A DNA stretch of 64,000 nucleotides from Capniomyces stellatus (Eukaryota > Kickxellomycota > Harpellomycetes > Harpellales > Legeriomycetaceae), in assembly GCA_001661515.1 (NCBI GenBank), contig LUVW01000011.1, forward strand, positions 500,043 to 564,042, in the 5' to 3' direction. The position numbers were made by a program, and so were the translations under genes. Below are positions 33,331 to 44,718 of this stretch, piece by piece; within the stretch, counting starts at the first letter, position 1; each line of letters begins with the position of its first letter. The notes below the pieces were generated by a model. The model worked only from the letters and a program-made list of their open reading frames with translations. It was not told the origin of the DNA and searched no databases.

Positions 33331-36300
33331 TCAAGGTTTGAATGGAATGGGTGAGTGGTCAGAGTTAGGTTTGTTAACTGGTAAATTAACCATTGATTGA
33401 GAGATTTGGTCCTTACTCTGGCGAAATTTCTCACTATTGACGCTGGTTCTCAAATCGGACTTGCTAGACGAAAAAGCCATCGAGTTCCTGATTCTGTCAA
33501 ATAGCTTAGACCCTCGGAGCAGGCTGTGTCTCCTATTCACCACCACAGCGTCGGTGCCTAGGTCAGGATCAGCAGCGTCAAGACTTGGCCCAACAACTGC
33601 TTGTTCAGTATGCAGTGTTTGGGAGGACGGACTTCCGTGGTGGTTGGTATTGGTATTGGTATTGTCAGTAATTTGATGGGGTGATTTATTGTCAGTTTGG
33701 TTGTTGGGGGGATTTGGTATAATGTGCTGGGGGTTTTCATTATCTGATTGGCCAGTGATGTGGGAGTTGGAGTGGGTATTGATTTTGGTTTGAGTTTGAG
33801 TTTGTGTTTGAGTTTGGGGTTTGAACTTGGGTTTGAGGGCTAAACTGAACTTTGAGGACTTGCTCTCGACAGTAGACAAAGATGCGTCTTTGGGCAAGGA
33901 GACCGACATGGGGATCCTTTTGTTTACGCCAAAGAACTCGGCGGGGTTTACGTTGACCGATGAAGCAGTAGGATTGGCGGTTGGTTTGGTGGGGCAGTTG
34001 ATAGGGTTGGAGCTTGAAAGCTGGCGTTTCAGAATGACTGGGTTGAAGTTTTCAATAGGAATGTGTTTAGTTTTGAGTTGGTGGTGTTGGTTTTGGACGT
34101 GTCTGAATATAGACTTGAACACGCTTTTAGGGATTGAACTCTTTTGTCTTGGCACGATGTCGGGGGCATTTGCCAGCCCATTGATATCCTTTCTGAACAC
34201 CATAATCTTGCCGCTAAAGTCTGAGCTGACAATTATGACTGTGGAGTCGATGGCTGAGCTGCTGGAGTACCGTGTTAGAATAGGATCGCCCTGCTTATAC
34301 AAGTAGTTAAGGGTTGCCTGGGGAGCAAACTTGGCCACGCTTACGGGATATTTGTGGGCCTTAAAGTACTCGTAAATACTGTCGTCTGTGCCCTTGGAGT
34401 CAAACGGGATTTCCCCCACAAATTCAGGAGTTGTTTCTTTAGACTCTGCACTCGTACCGACATTTGTATTTCCATTTGAACCCACTCCTGTCAGAGACCC
34501 AGAGTTGGATCCAGTGGATGTCGAGGTGGAGATTCGTCTCTGCATGTTTGTTTTGGCCTTGTTTGCGTCTCTTGGCTTTCCAGTCAAGTCCTGGTGCAAA
34601 GGCCACACATAGATTTTTTTTTCCTCAGACCCGCAGATTATATACTTTCCATCAGTGCTGGCTGAGGCACACGACTGTGACCCTGTGCTTCTATGTCCCC
34701 GAAGTTTGCAGAACAGTTTGTGAGACTTTTCTCCATATACCCTCAGCCGAGAATCGTTACTTGAAATCAGAATCAATCCTTCATCAGACGTTAAATTAAA
34801 ATGGTTTTCTATATTCAAAGTTGATTTCGAATTTACATTTACATTTTGAGTTTGAGTTTGAGTTTGAGTTTGATTTTGATTTTGATCTTGATTTTGATCT
34901 TGATTTTGAGCATTTGCTTGTGATTGGTTGTTTTTGTTGCCATTTGCCAAGTCGTATAAACGCTTTGATTCGTCGAGTTTCGGTATAAACGTAATTCCTG
35001 TGATTTTGCTTCCCGAGGACCGGAGTCCCTTTGAGCTTCTTGCATAAAGTCTTCCTACAATCTTCAACTGTGGCATGCTGTAAAACACACACAGTCCCTT
35101 GTATGTGCCTGCAACCACGTTTTCGCCCGAATTGTTGCTGAACCCAACGGCAGTTATCAGCTGTCGGTCTGGCATCTCGGTTTTCATCTTCATAGACTGC
35201 GCCATAATGTCCCACAACCGCAGATTTCCGTCCATGCAGCCAGTCACAAACAACCGGTCGTCCTTTGGGTGAAACGCAAGCGATGTTACTGCATCCTCGT
35301 GGTCAAATTGCCCTAGACATTCGCCCCGTTTTGGGTGCCAAAGTCTTGCTGTCCGGTCCATCGACCCCGTCAGCAGAAACCCGTTGATTGACCACGAAAG
35401 CGCCAAAATCCCGTGCGAGTGGCCCGCGTAAAGCCTGTACGGTACCGGCTCAAAAACATCGCTGGTCTGCTCCACCTCCCCCTTTCGCCTCTTCTTCACC
35501 CTCCACACTCTAACCAGCCCGTCCTGCCCTCCTGCTGCCAAAAACCGCCCGTCGTGGCTGAAGTCCATCGTCCAAACCGCCGCCGTCGATGCGTTCACCA
35601 ACTTCTCTGCTATTTTTGCCGCCTCAGTTCCCCCCATCTTCTTGTCTCCCTCCCCAGGCTTGATCGACAGCGCCTTTCTCATTGTCGACACTGCCCCCGA
35701 CAAGTCCTTTGACATTGTTGTTGATATCGACGTGTACACCCCGTTCTTATCTTCATCATTTACCAACACCATCTCCTTTTTCCCGTCCTTTGTCTCTATT
35801 CCCTTTTGTTTCAGCTTCATAACCACGCTGCTGTCATTCAGCTCCTGCGCCTGAAACAGCCTGTACAGCACCTTGTTCGTCACCCCTCTTGACTTTGCCT
35901 TGATAAATCTGCTCTCCTCAACCGTAAACGCCTTTATGCTCTCCTGTACTTTGCCCCCAACTACCCCCAAATCTCCCTCGTTGCTATTCTGGCTTTTTTT
36001 CCCCCGTTTCTTCCCCCGCCTCTTTTTGATATTGCTACTGTTTTTTGTATCAACACCCCCATTACTCGCCCCTCTTTTCTCCTCTCTACTTCCTTCAATA
36101 TCTCGACTTTTTCCATTCCCCCCACTTTCCTCCCTTTTGCCCACCTCTCCTCCCATCCCATTTCTTACTTTTTTCTCTTGCTTTCCCCCTACCCTGACGC
36201 CATCTTTCGTTTTGTCCCCTTTGCTTACCAAGCCCCTCTTACTTGCACTGTCTACCATCTTACCATCCCCACTCCCATTCTCCTTACTCACCACCTTTTC

Positions 36301-37086
36301 CACCTCAACTACTTCGACTGTCCCCTTCTCGTTCTTTCCCTCAGTATACCCGTATTCTCCTCCCTCTGACATTTCTGAGCTTATCCACTTCTCTGAAATA
36401 TCCGTTTTCTCTCCCTCTCTCTCCAGTACCCCTACTAGCCTTTTGTCTCTTGTCTTGACCAGCTCCCTTTCGTTTTTATCCCCAACCCCCTCCTCTCCAT
36501 TCTTTCCCCCCAGCTCCAACTCCAACTTCAATTCCGTCCCGTTTCCCCCCTTTGGTACTACGCCATTCCCCCCCTTTTCAGAAACCTCCTCCTTAAGCAT
36601 TCTCTCTTTGCCCTCTTCATCAATACCCCTGCTTTTTCGTCCTTCATTCTCCCCTTTCTCTTTGCTTTCCTCTGCTAAAACTGATGTCCCTATTATCCCT
36701 CTAAACATATTCGTCAACGCCACTCGCGTTTCCCCCAACAAACTCTCTACTATGCTTGCCCTTTCCTCCCCCTTATGGTCTTTTGATTCTTCGTCAATTC
36801 CATCATTCAGCAGTTTTATCTTATTCAAGTATGCCATTTTGGCCCTATGCTCTGGTGTCATCCCTATATTACCCACATTGCCCTCTTTCATTTCTTCGTA
36901 CTCGTCCTCAGAGGAGCTATCTTTACTTTTGTACTTTTTGCCATTTTCCTTTGCTATACCTTCCTTGACCCTCCTTAATTCTTTTCCTCTTTTTGACCCA
37001 AACAATGAATTTCTTCCAAGGGCCTTCTTGGAGGGTGTTTCCATTTTTTTCATACCATTTTGCTCATTCTCTACCTCTTTTTCCAT
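33331..37086 (-). CDS. WDR44-like WD40 protein
   Basis: Single-exon frame; the first ATG is at 37086, giving 1,251 residues. The N-terminal ~480 residues are Lys/Glu/Gly-rich and disordered. From about residue 495 come WD40 repeats: AAVWTMDFSHDGRFLAAGGQ, YAGHSHGILALSWSINGFLL, HEDAVTSLAFHPKDDRLFVT, and later ISSNDSRLRVYGEKSHKLFC and LRGHRSTGSQSCASASTDGK. This order, with the first repeat's AVW..FS..G.yLA.GGqD and the GH..dil.l.WS.n.fLL pattern, is typical of the WDR44 / fungal DGR2-like family, linked to Rab11-type membrane traffic in animals. A Gln/Asn/Thr repeat (34840-34915 on the plus strand) splits the propeller, and the C-terminal 300 residues are low complexity. Codons are purine-rich with G endings in the 5' half and C-ending in the 3' half. 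Confidence 0.85.
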   Translation of the reverse strand: MEKEVENEQNGMKKMETPSKKALGRNSLFGSKRGKELRRVKEGIAKENGKKYKSKDSSSEDEYEEMKEGNVGNIGMTPEHRAKMAYLNKIKLLNDGIDEESKDHKGEERASIVESLLGETRVALTNMFRGIIGTSVLAEESKEKGENEGRKSRGIDEEGKERMLKEEVSEKGGNGVVPKGGNGTELKLELELGGKNGEEGVGDKNERELVKTRDKRLVGVLEREGEKTDISEKWISSEMSEGGEYGYTEGKNEKGTVEVVEVEKVVSKENGSGDGKMVDSASKRGLVSKGDKTKDGVRVGGKQEKKVRNGMGGEVGKREESGGNGKSRDIEGSREEKRGASNGGVDTKNSSNIKKRRGKKRGKKSQNSNEGDLGVVGGKVQESIKAFTVEESRFIKAKSRGVTNKVLYRLFQAQELNDSSVVMKLKQKGIETKDGKKEMVLVNDEDKNGVYTSISTTMSKDLSGAVSTMRKALSIKPGEGDKKMGGTEAAKIAEKLVNASTAAVWTMDFSHDGRFLAAGGQDGLVRVWRVKKRRKGEVEQTSDVFEPVPYRLYAGHSHGILALSWSINGFLLTGSMDRTARLWHPKRGECLGQFDHEDAVTSLAFHPKDDRLFVTGCMDGNLRLWDIMAQSMKMKTEMPDRQLITAVGFSNNSGENVVAGTYKGLCVFYSMPQLKIVGRLYARSSKGLRSSGSKITGITFIPKLDESKRLYDLANGNKNNQSQANAQNQDQNQDQNQNQTQTQTQTQNVNVNSKSTLNIENHFNLTSDEGLILISSNDSRLRVYGEKSHKLFCKLRGHRSTGSQSCASASTDGKYIICGSEEKKIYVWPLHQDLTGKPRDANKAKTNMQRRISTSTSTGSNSGSLTGVGSNGNTNVGTSAESKETTPEFVGEIPFDSKGTDDSIYEYFKAHKYPVSVAKFAPQATLNYLYKQGDPILTRYSSSSAIDSTVIIVSSDFSGKIMVFRKDINGLANAPDIVPRQKSSIPKSVFKSIFRHVQNQHHQLKTKHIPIENFNPVILKRQLSSSNPINCPTKPTANPTASSVNVNPAEFFGVNKRIPMSVSLPKDASLSTVESKSSKFSLALKPKFKPQTQTQTQTQTKINTHSNSHITGQSDNENPQHIIPNPPNNQTDNKSPHQITDNTNTNTNHHGSPSSQTLHTEQAVVGPSLDAADPDLGTDAVVVNRRHSLLRGSKLFDRIRNSMAFSSSKSDLRTSVNSEKFRQSKDQISQSMVNLPVNKPNSDHSPIPFKP
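33775..33825 (-). repeat. QT-repeat microsatellite in the WDR44-like gene
   Basis: Hexanucleotide repeats (GTTTGA on the plus strand) encode alternating Gln-Thr in the C-terminal low-complexity part. A second, longer run of the same type lies at about 34845-34912. Confidence 0.85.
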
Positions 37087-40007
37087 GCTCACTTCATTTC
37101 AGCTATTGAAATACTTTACTTTTCTTTCCTTTCAAATTTCCTTTCTTTCAATAGCGAATTGCAGTAATGACTGTAGTAGCAATTAAACCAATTTTTTACT
37201 TGCCTTTATCAATTACTATCAGCTACCATTAATATTCTCTACTATCAACTATCAGCTACTACTATCAATTATTTATATATATATTTTTTTTTCAAAATTT
37301 GGTTGTAACAAAAGGGAAAAAAAAAAATTTACTCTGAGATTTTGGTGTGAATTGTGTGTTTCCTAGTGTACTGATAAAGACAAAAGATTTTAGGCTTTAC
37401 GAACAAACAATTTTAAGATGGTTTAGCGTGATTAGTCCAAGTGCGTTCCCAATTAGTCAGTAAATTAAATTCAATTCAATTAGCTAAAAATTTACTGTTA
37501 CAACTAAACTGTAAATGTATGATCCCTTCAGGTTTCAGGTAAATCTTCAACTTTATCAAAAATCTCGTGATTCCTTACCACATTTATTGTGGTGAACAAT
37601 TCTTTTTTGTTTTGCTATCGTTCAAGTCGTTCACCATCTTACATTAAAGTGGTAAAAAAATAAAACGTGCTCATTATGCTCTGATTACTAATAAGGCAAT
37701 ATTACCAAGCTTGGCAGAAAGGCGTGGCAATAAGATGCTATGATATTTCCAAATTTGCCTTACTTGGCTATTATATAAATTGGCATTTACTACATTATTT
37801 TTCCTACAAACTTCCAAAAGAACCAATAGAGGACATCCACAGGTTTTACCAAACAGTCTTTCAAGTCGGGTTTTCTCTTGTTCATGTTTCCCCTCATTTT
37901 AATATACCCTCCCTCAAAAAAAAAAAGTCTACCATTAACTAAAAAAAACAACTAAACAGCTAAATTGTGGTATGGAAAATTTCATTTGACGTTTAACGCA
38001 AAGTAAGGCCGGTTGTAGCAGTGTAGATCCACAGCCACATCATCAACAAAACACGTTTAAATCATCACTTGCTATAGTTTGGCTTTTCCTAAACACAGAT
38101 TTCCTGCTGTTCTATTCATCTTTTGTTTAATTACCGGCTGTTTGACTGATTATTTGCTTTAGCTTTATTTAGCTGTAAGAACACAAATACCATTGTTTTA
38201 TCTCTTTGTTTTATTTTCTACATGCTTGTGACGAATTTAGTGGTCTTGCTTCTAGTTACGTACCGTTTGATTAGGCCCCGGATTGTTTTTCCGTCCATTG
38301 GATTTGCGTAGATATAGATGACCTATTTATGTTTATTGTGTTGTATGTCTGACGTTCATTTTCATCAAGCGTGAACAGGGTTTTGTTGCCTTTTTCATGT
38401 TGTTCGACTCCATCCACAATCTGTTTCTCCCAAACTGCAAGTATCCAGTGAAAATAAAATATAAAATCAGGCAATTGGTGGTTAGTTCTACCATTTCATT
38501 AATAATCCAATCAGTTCGCCATTCAAGTTTACCACATTCTCGTTTTACCACTAAACAAAGCCTCAACTTTATAGTAAATCAACTAAATGGCAGGCTATTT
38601 TTATTTCACCAATCCCAAACCCTCAAATACAAATACAAATGCAAGCACAATCACCTCATTACTTGTGCTCTAAAAGGATCTCAATGGATCTCTTGTACAT
38701 TATTCCACAGCAAAAATAAATAAATTGATGGCGCATTCCTTGATTGATTGACGAAAGTCATTTGCTTTCTTTAAAAAGTACAATTTCTTGATTGGTGGAA
38801 TATCTACTAGCTCTTGCAGGCTCCCCCCTCCACCAAACTACTTGATAATCGTAACATAATGGGCAGCTTGCTGCATATTTTATTAATATTGCAAGTGAGA
38901 AAACAAACCAATGTCTAAACCAAATCAAGTAAGCTTGAATTATATCCCATCCCGTTGAGTAATCAATACCAACAACTGTGCCATAGCACCAATAAATCTA
39001 AACGAACACAATATCACCCCTAATAACCGGATATACACTATGTCTGCTACGGCATGGGCAATCAAGCCCCACTTACCTCCAATTATACTTTATTATGGCA
39101 TTTAGCTAATGTTTTATTCTTCATGTTTATTTTAGCCAAAATTCTCATTTCTACACCAGTAACTGATTGGAAAAAACTGAAGCTAGCTACATGCTCTTCT
39201 TAATGCACAACTCGGTAGCAATAAAGCGTCTTGCAAAGTTGGTTGCAAATGCATAGTACTGGCACCACCCACTTGCTTTGTACACAAAGTAGCGGCAAGC
39301 ACCCCCCCCCCCCTCCTTGCAGGTTGTTTACTCTCGCAAACCCAATATCCTAAATGTTATTTTTAAGTCGGTTTAGATCTCCAGGACTATAAATGCTCAC
39401 TATCATCACCATTTATGCGCAGTGTTCATTATAGCCAAAGCCATATTTATTCAAAAAGGGTACCTTGACATATCCAATTATGTCCGGATAAACATTGTAG
39501 GCTTCAAGGTTTTTGACTGCTTTTACAGTCAAGTGGTCGCTGGTGTAAATTTCATAGTCAGGCGAAAAAAAAATACTTTACTGAGATCAGGTAAAATACT
39601 TTTTGATCCGACCAATCTATGAATAGTATAATTTGACTACATCTCATTTATAAACCCCAAAGTCGGGAAAAAAAAACGGAAACTGGGTTTATTAAAAATC
39701 GGCAACGAAGCTTGGAGTTTATTTTTAAAAGAAAAGTTTGTTGTATTATTATTGAAATCTATTTTTTAACTGGCTGGCATTATTTATTAATTGTTAAAAG
39801 TGAAATAAATGTAAACAAAGAAAAAAAATTCAACATCCAATACAATAAAAAAAAGTTCAGCGCCATAAAGGAAAAGTTGAGTAAAAAAACGACCAGTTTT
39901 CCGTTTTCATGCGTTTATTACACAAAAAAAAGAAACGTTAAATTACAGCACAAAACGAGCACGGGTTGACAAGTCTTGAAAATCACGAATACAGCATATC
40001 GAATAAA
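37087..40007. other. 2.9 kb gene-free region
   Basis: T-rich for a short distance upstream of the WDR44-like gene, then AT-rich DNA with no credible coding frame, RNA gene or repeat family. A C11-12 run lies at about 39302. Confidence 0.5.
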
Positions 40008-41025
40008 ATGGATTTTAATTCGGCTTTAGGCGAATGCGTCAAACAAATGCAGTATGCCAACAATAATGTAAGATTCGTATAGTTGCCCGATTGCATACTG
40101 CATTGTCCAAGTCTAAAAAATGGGTACTGTACTTTTATAGCTCTCGAATACAAAGGATTGTTTTGCCAACCTGAGTTCGACATTTGACAGAGCCGAGAGG
40201 GTTTGCAAAATAGAAAAGGTAAATAGCATGAGAATTTATGCCCTAAATTGCGATTTAAATGGCCAATTTTTACTGCGATTAACATAATTTATGCCAAAAC
40301 GCCTCGCACGACAGAAATACGAGCTGAAAACACTTGGGCAAGTGGAAGCTACACAGGAGCTGATGTCAAAGCAGGCAGTTCCGTTTTTGTACAAACAGGT
40401 CGAACAATTGGAAGATATTCTTGAAAAGGCTATAGTGCAGCAGAACGACGAAGAACAAAAGGTGCGCCAGACTAAGCCCAGCTTTAGAAAATATGGATCC
40501 TAAATGGACTATTGCTTACCAATATTCCTGCTATTGAAACTCACCGCATTTTTTTTTTTAAAAAAAACACTTGTGATTAATATTATAGTTCAAGTTTCAA
40601 AAAGAGGAGTATGACATGTTGATGCAGAAGGATCGAGAAGTCTCAGTTTCTCAAATTCATGTTAAAAAATTGAAATCAAAGCTGGAAGAGTTGCAAGTCG
40701 AGTACCTAGAACTGAAAAGCACGACAACAAACACAGTAAGTGATGCACACGGTTTAGTATCTTTAATAATGAGTTACTCGCTATGTGTTCCAGTCGAGTA
40801 CATAGGATGTCGTGTAACTGTGTTGAAACTTTGTATTGATGTGTTGGTGCTAATAGGAGAAGCAGATAAACTCATTGTACACAAGGATCCAAAATCAGAG
40901 CAATAAGAAGGTATAATTTTTAATTTCAACTACTGCTTCAACCATCTCAAGCTGGTTTTTATTTACTTATTCAGAAAAAGAAAAAGAAAAAGAAAAAGAA
41001 AAAGAAAAAGAATAAGGATGAGTAG
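40008..41025 (+). CDS. DASH-complex Spc19-like protein, six exons
   Basis: Exons 40008-40067, 40141-40218, 40315-40461, 40589-40735, 40857-40910 and 40975-41025 join in phase to 178 residues, almost all coiled coil. The order LGECVKQMQYANNNLSN, CFANLSSTFDRAERV, KYELKTLGQVEATQELMSKQ and VPFLYKQVEQLEDILEKA parallels Spc19 of the DASH/Dam1 ring, where a Cys-Val start, an FxxL region, an (F/Y)EL motif and an acidic helix follow one another. DASH couples kinetochores to microtubule plus ends. The last exon encodes a run of 12 Lys, then NKDE. The stop (41023-41025) overlaps ATGAGTAG. Exon 5 can also splice in phase to 41074, fusing this protein to the next gene. The match is by pattern only. Confidence 0.5.
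40975..41010 (+). repeat. (AAAAAG)6 coding microsatellite
   Basis: Six perfect AAAAAG units encode the poly-Lys tail of the Spc19-like protein. Confidence 0.9.
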
Positions 41026-42202
41026 GGCTAGTGTGCAGATTGATATTTATAATGTGTATCTTGGCGATAATAGCAAACCAAAGAGGTTCCTGAGGCAAAA
41101 TCAGAGAGTCTTACTAGTATCCAGATCAAAGAGTTGACTCAGAAGCTGATTTTAGCTAAATCCAAGAAAATAGAGCTGGTCAACAAACATAAAAACAGAT
41201 CAAAGAACGACTCGAATATGATGATAGAAGCATGTAAGAACCAATTTAACACATGATAGAATTACTATCCAATCCGCAGAATTGAGGTGGAAATACTTAT
41301 TATTTGCAATGTAAATGTAGATAACTGCATGGGTCCATTGAACGATCATTTGAAAAATATCGGAGGCCACGGAAGTGGGTTTGTTGGAGGTAATTCGGAT
41401 AAACGTTGGGGTGGAGAGAGGTCACGTCGCCATTTCTTCCTTTCCACCGTGTTTTTTATATATTATATTATTTTTTAAACTTTTCCTTGTTTTCAGACAA
41501 AATATGAATTGCACTAAACATCATAAACCACCACACCGTATAGAATCTACATCTTTAGCAAAGGGACTGGAGTTTATCGAGGCGATAAAAACACTGGTAA
41601 TTGAACTTTTTTTTTAGGGACGATAAAGCACACAAATAGCAAATATCGCTCTACCAAAACCTAAAAAATGCGATTTCAATAATAAAAATAATAAAACCTA
41701 AAAATTCGGCTTGATTGGAATAGATCGAGGAGAAAAACGACACTGTTTATAAAGATAAACAAGAGTCCCGAGTCAGATACCTAACCAGAATGCTAAGGCA
41801 TTTCTATGGGGATACCGGAACTTGCATGTCTTCAACCACAAAGATTCTGATTGAGACTTTTATGAACCAGATAAACTATGCTGATATTGAAAAGGTAATT
41901 TCGTTAAATCCGTGATATTTTATTTGATCATGCCGTTCGTTTCTATCATTATCATTTTATTTTTTGAAAAGCGTGGATTTCTTTGTTTTTATGTCCGATA
42001 CGATAATTTCGATTGCTTTAATTTAAACAAATCTGGTAATTATAAATAAATATAGGAGTTGCTGGGCGAATACTCGCTAAAGTCGATTTCCTTGGCTTTG
42101 CTTAAGCTGGAGACAATCGGGGTTGTTACCATTTCTATCGATTACTTGAATGGCAACGAGAACAAGTACATTTCTCTAAACATTTCCAACCCGGATGCTT
42201 GA
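41018..42202 (+). CDS. CENP-K/Sim4-like kinetochore protein (5' end uncertain)
   Basis: Supported exons are 41074-41233, 41559-41596, 41724-41894 and 42056-42202, all in phase. They encode a coiled coil (IKELTQKLILAKSKKIELVN), then RYLTRMLRHFYG and a C-terminal domain with STTKILIETFMNQINYADIE, LALLKLETIGVVTIS and NKYISLNISN. The final pattern (LI.., an LL.L..GI strand, R/KY..L) resembles the C-terminus of CENP-K, an inner-kinetochore protein (Sim4 in fission yeast). The 5' end is open: ATG at 41018 with a 41-nt intron to 41074 gives 176 residues, while splicing from Spc19-like exon 5 gives a 333-residue fusion. Both keep phase. The family call is moderate and based on pattern. Confidence 0.4.
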
Positions 42203-42544
42203 CAAGCTGTGTGATTGGGGTTACCTTCATCTTTATTATTAGAAAGTTTGCTACAGTCTTTAAATATGTTGTACTCTTGTGTAGTTCCAGCTTTGTTGTA
42301 ATAGCCTCGCTTTAATCCTACTTTTTATTTTTGGCCCAGATGTTTAGCCCGTAATACGAATCTATGTTATTAAATATAAAATGTGAAATATAAAATGTAA
42401 AGTGTAAAATGTAGAATATAAAATATAAAATATAAAATATAAAATATTAAAAGTAAAATGTTCAAAAGACATCTAGAATCCACAAACCGAGCCGAAACGA
42501 CTATCTACATACACGCGCAACCATGTCCACTAATACCACAGACT
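42203..42544. other. Convergent spacer with TATAAAA repeats
   Basis: AT-rich DNA between convergent genes; 42361-42456 is an imperfect repeat of AAATATAA/AAATGTAA words. No gene seen. Confidence 0.6.
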
Positions 42545-43185
42545 TTAGTTTTGACTTGGGCGTTCAAACACAGGCTCATCCTCTGGCGGTCGTTCGTATC
42601 TCTTTGGCTCGTACTCCTCCCAGTCACCCTTTTGCTGTAGCCTCTAAATGATCGCAGTAATAAGTCTGTGAATTAGGATTAGCTCAACCAACAAATGTCA
42701 TCTCTGGAACCTGAATGAAGAAAGAAAGAAAAAACTTACCCAGTACTCTTCCTGTATATTTATGGATCTGCGGTTCTTGTTCATCTTCAACGCCTCGCTG
42801 TCGGAGATCTATTTACCCATTTTGTGATAGTAGATTAATTAAACATACCTATGGAATTATATGCTTATAAAATTTCTTCTTAAAAAAAGAAAATCGAATT
42901 TCAATAACAATAAGAAATCGAATTTCAATAACAAAAAAGAAATCGAATTTCAGTGATAATAAAAAAGCAAGTCGAGCTGCGTCAAATGTTTCATGTATGT
43001 TTTACCGTTTTCTTTTGCTTATCGTTCATTTCGTATCTAGTGTTTTGCAGTGGAACCAGCAAAAAAGATCCACCCACAACTGCAAACACGAATGGAATTC
43101 CTACAAAGACCAGGGGATACTTTTTTGCCAGGTGCTGTAGATTTATTCCTCTATTGTCTGGCGTTAATTTGCTTTTTCTAAACAT
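42545..43185 (-). CDS. COX16: Cytochrome c oxidase assembly protein COX16
   Basis: Exons 43006-43185, 42740-42808 and 42545-42643 join in phase to 115 residues. An N-terminal basic stretch is followed by a membrane helix (YPLVFVGIPFVFAVVGGSFL) and then LQNTRYEMNDKQKK, matching the COX16 pattern of helix followed by xxTRYDLRDQK. The C-terminal part has NIQEEYWRLQQKGDWEEYEP and KRYERPPEDE, equivalent to the conserved LxNWEPKRVPRPPE region. COX16 is a small inner-membrane protein needed to assemble COX1/COX2 modules. Length is normal. Confidence 0.9.
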
Positions 43186-43944
43186 TATGATTTGCAAGTT
43201 TCTAGTCAAAGGTAAGAGAAAAAATCGGCTTCGGCGATTAAGAGTTGAAGCATTAACGACAAAAAAAAATATCAACATTCAATTGGTAATTTAAAAGGGA
43301 GTTGGCACGATTATTTTCAAGGCAAATATCATCCAACTTTGACTTTGACTTTGACTTTGACTTTGACTTTGGCTTTGACTCGCTAAAAAGCCAATGATAA
43401 TGATGTTGGGGTCAGTTAATTAGTTTATCGATTTCATAAAAAAATCGATCAATCAAAGTGTATCAACGGATTTTCAGTTGCCGGATTATAACTGTTTATA
43501 TGTATACCTTTGTTTTTTTTATATTGAAATTATGCTTTTCGATTTCTTCGACTAGCGAAGACATGGTCAACTTGTATCAAACTTTGAGATGATTAATGCT
43601 GTATAAATTTTGCCAAGTACAACTTTGCATGAAAAAGGAGGTGAATCAATAAAACGGTATTTATGGCACAACTAAAGCCATTGATGAATTTTTATGCACC
43701 AAAGTTGACCAAGTGGTGGCTCTATTAACTGCAGATCTGTTTACTGTATTGTTTTATAATTTAAGTGTTAATGAAAACCAAAAACCATGTTTATAGCTCA
43801 TCAATAAATATGTTGCCAATTTAAATGGTTCCAAATAAATATAGTTGGAAGCCCTGAACTCTGATTGACAAAAATAATCAACCAACAGACCCTGGTATCT
43901 ATATTAGTCAATATACAACAAATAGTTGCAAACCAACTTTAAAG
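43186..43944. other. Spacer with TTTGAC microsatellite
   Basis: AT-rich divergent intergenic region between COX16 and the methyltransferase. A TTTGAC hexanucleotide run lies at about 43337-43382. No gene seen. Confidence 0.6.
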
Positions 43945-44718
43945 ATGATCGAAACACCATCAGGAAACAATCGGTTTGTTTACCTAAACAAAAACAAAGA
44001 CAGAACCACACAGGAACAGAGTCAAGATCAAGATCATAGCATGGAGATGTATTGCTACAGAAATAGTACATCTGAACCACCCTATATAAAAGAGTTATAC
44101 GAGAGAACTCATAAAACAGACAGTATGGCAATAATGATGATTTCTCCACCAGAGGGGCAGTTGATTTCGATGCTCGTAAGTATGAAAAGTCCAAAAAGAG
44201 TGCTCGAGTTGGGGTGTTTTGTTGGGTACTCGGCGTTGTGGATAGCAGATGGACTCTCCATGAATACTACAGACTCAGGACATTTATGGACCTGTGAAAT
44301 ATCTCCAAAATACGCAGAGCTATCAAGAAGTAACATTAGCAACGCAGGTATGGGAAAATACGTTACTGTAGTCAACAAGCCTGCTCAGGACCTGTTGGAT
44401 GCTTGGTCGCCTGAAGAAAAGATTGATATGATTTTTATTGATGCCAACAAGGACGGATACTTGGATTACTACAACACCGTTCTGGAAAGAGACCTGCTAG
44501 CTCCGAATGGGCTGATGGTAGTTGACAACACGCTTTTTAAAGGCATGGTTCATGGAATTGATAAAGAGGCTAGGAAAATCAGTCCAAATACAGCAGACTG
44601 GAAGGTCCATGACTGGATTTACCAGTTTAACAAGTCGGTTTCAAATGACCCTAGAACCGAGCAAGTTCTGTTGCCAGTATTCGACGGATTGACAATTATT
44701 CGGAAGGCAAAAGCTTAG
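43945..44718 (+). CDS. Class I SAM-dependent O-methyltransferase (caffeoyl-CoA/catechol type)
   Basis: Single-exon frame of 257 residues. It carries MAIMMISPPEGQLISMLVSM, the SAM-binding glycine motif VLELGCFVGYSALWIADGL, the acidic motif GHLWTCEISPKYAELSRSNI, and the metal/catalytic region KIDMIFIDANKDGYLDYYNT followed by GLMVVDNTLFKG. These are the hallmarks of the Methyltransf_3 family, which methylates catechol-type hydroxyls with divalent cation help (D..D/N residues in IDANK and VVDNT). The substrate cannot be read from sequence. The first ~35 residues are polar and unlike the family, so translation might begin at the later Met 33 (44041). It stands alone, without pathway neighbours. 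Confidence 0.9.
   Translation: MIETPSGNNRFVYLNKNKDRTTQEQSQDQDHSMEMYCYRNSTSEPPYIKELYERTHKTDSMAIMMISPPEGQLISMLVSMKSPKRVLELGCFVGYSALWIADGLSMNTTDSGHLWTCEISPKYAELSRSNISNAGMGKYVTVVNKPAQDLLDAWSPEEKIDMIFIDANKDGYLDYYNTVLERDLLAPNGLMVVDNTLFKGMVHGIDKEARKISPNTADWKVHDWIYQFNKSVSNDPRTEQVLLPVFDGLTIIRKAKA

Noticed and set aside
35873..37186. 437-codon plus-strand open frame opposite the WDR44-like gene
   Set aside because: Composition is Ser/Pro/Leu/Phe-rich, as expected from reading a purine-rich coding strand backwards; the WD40 protein accounts for the DNA.
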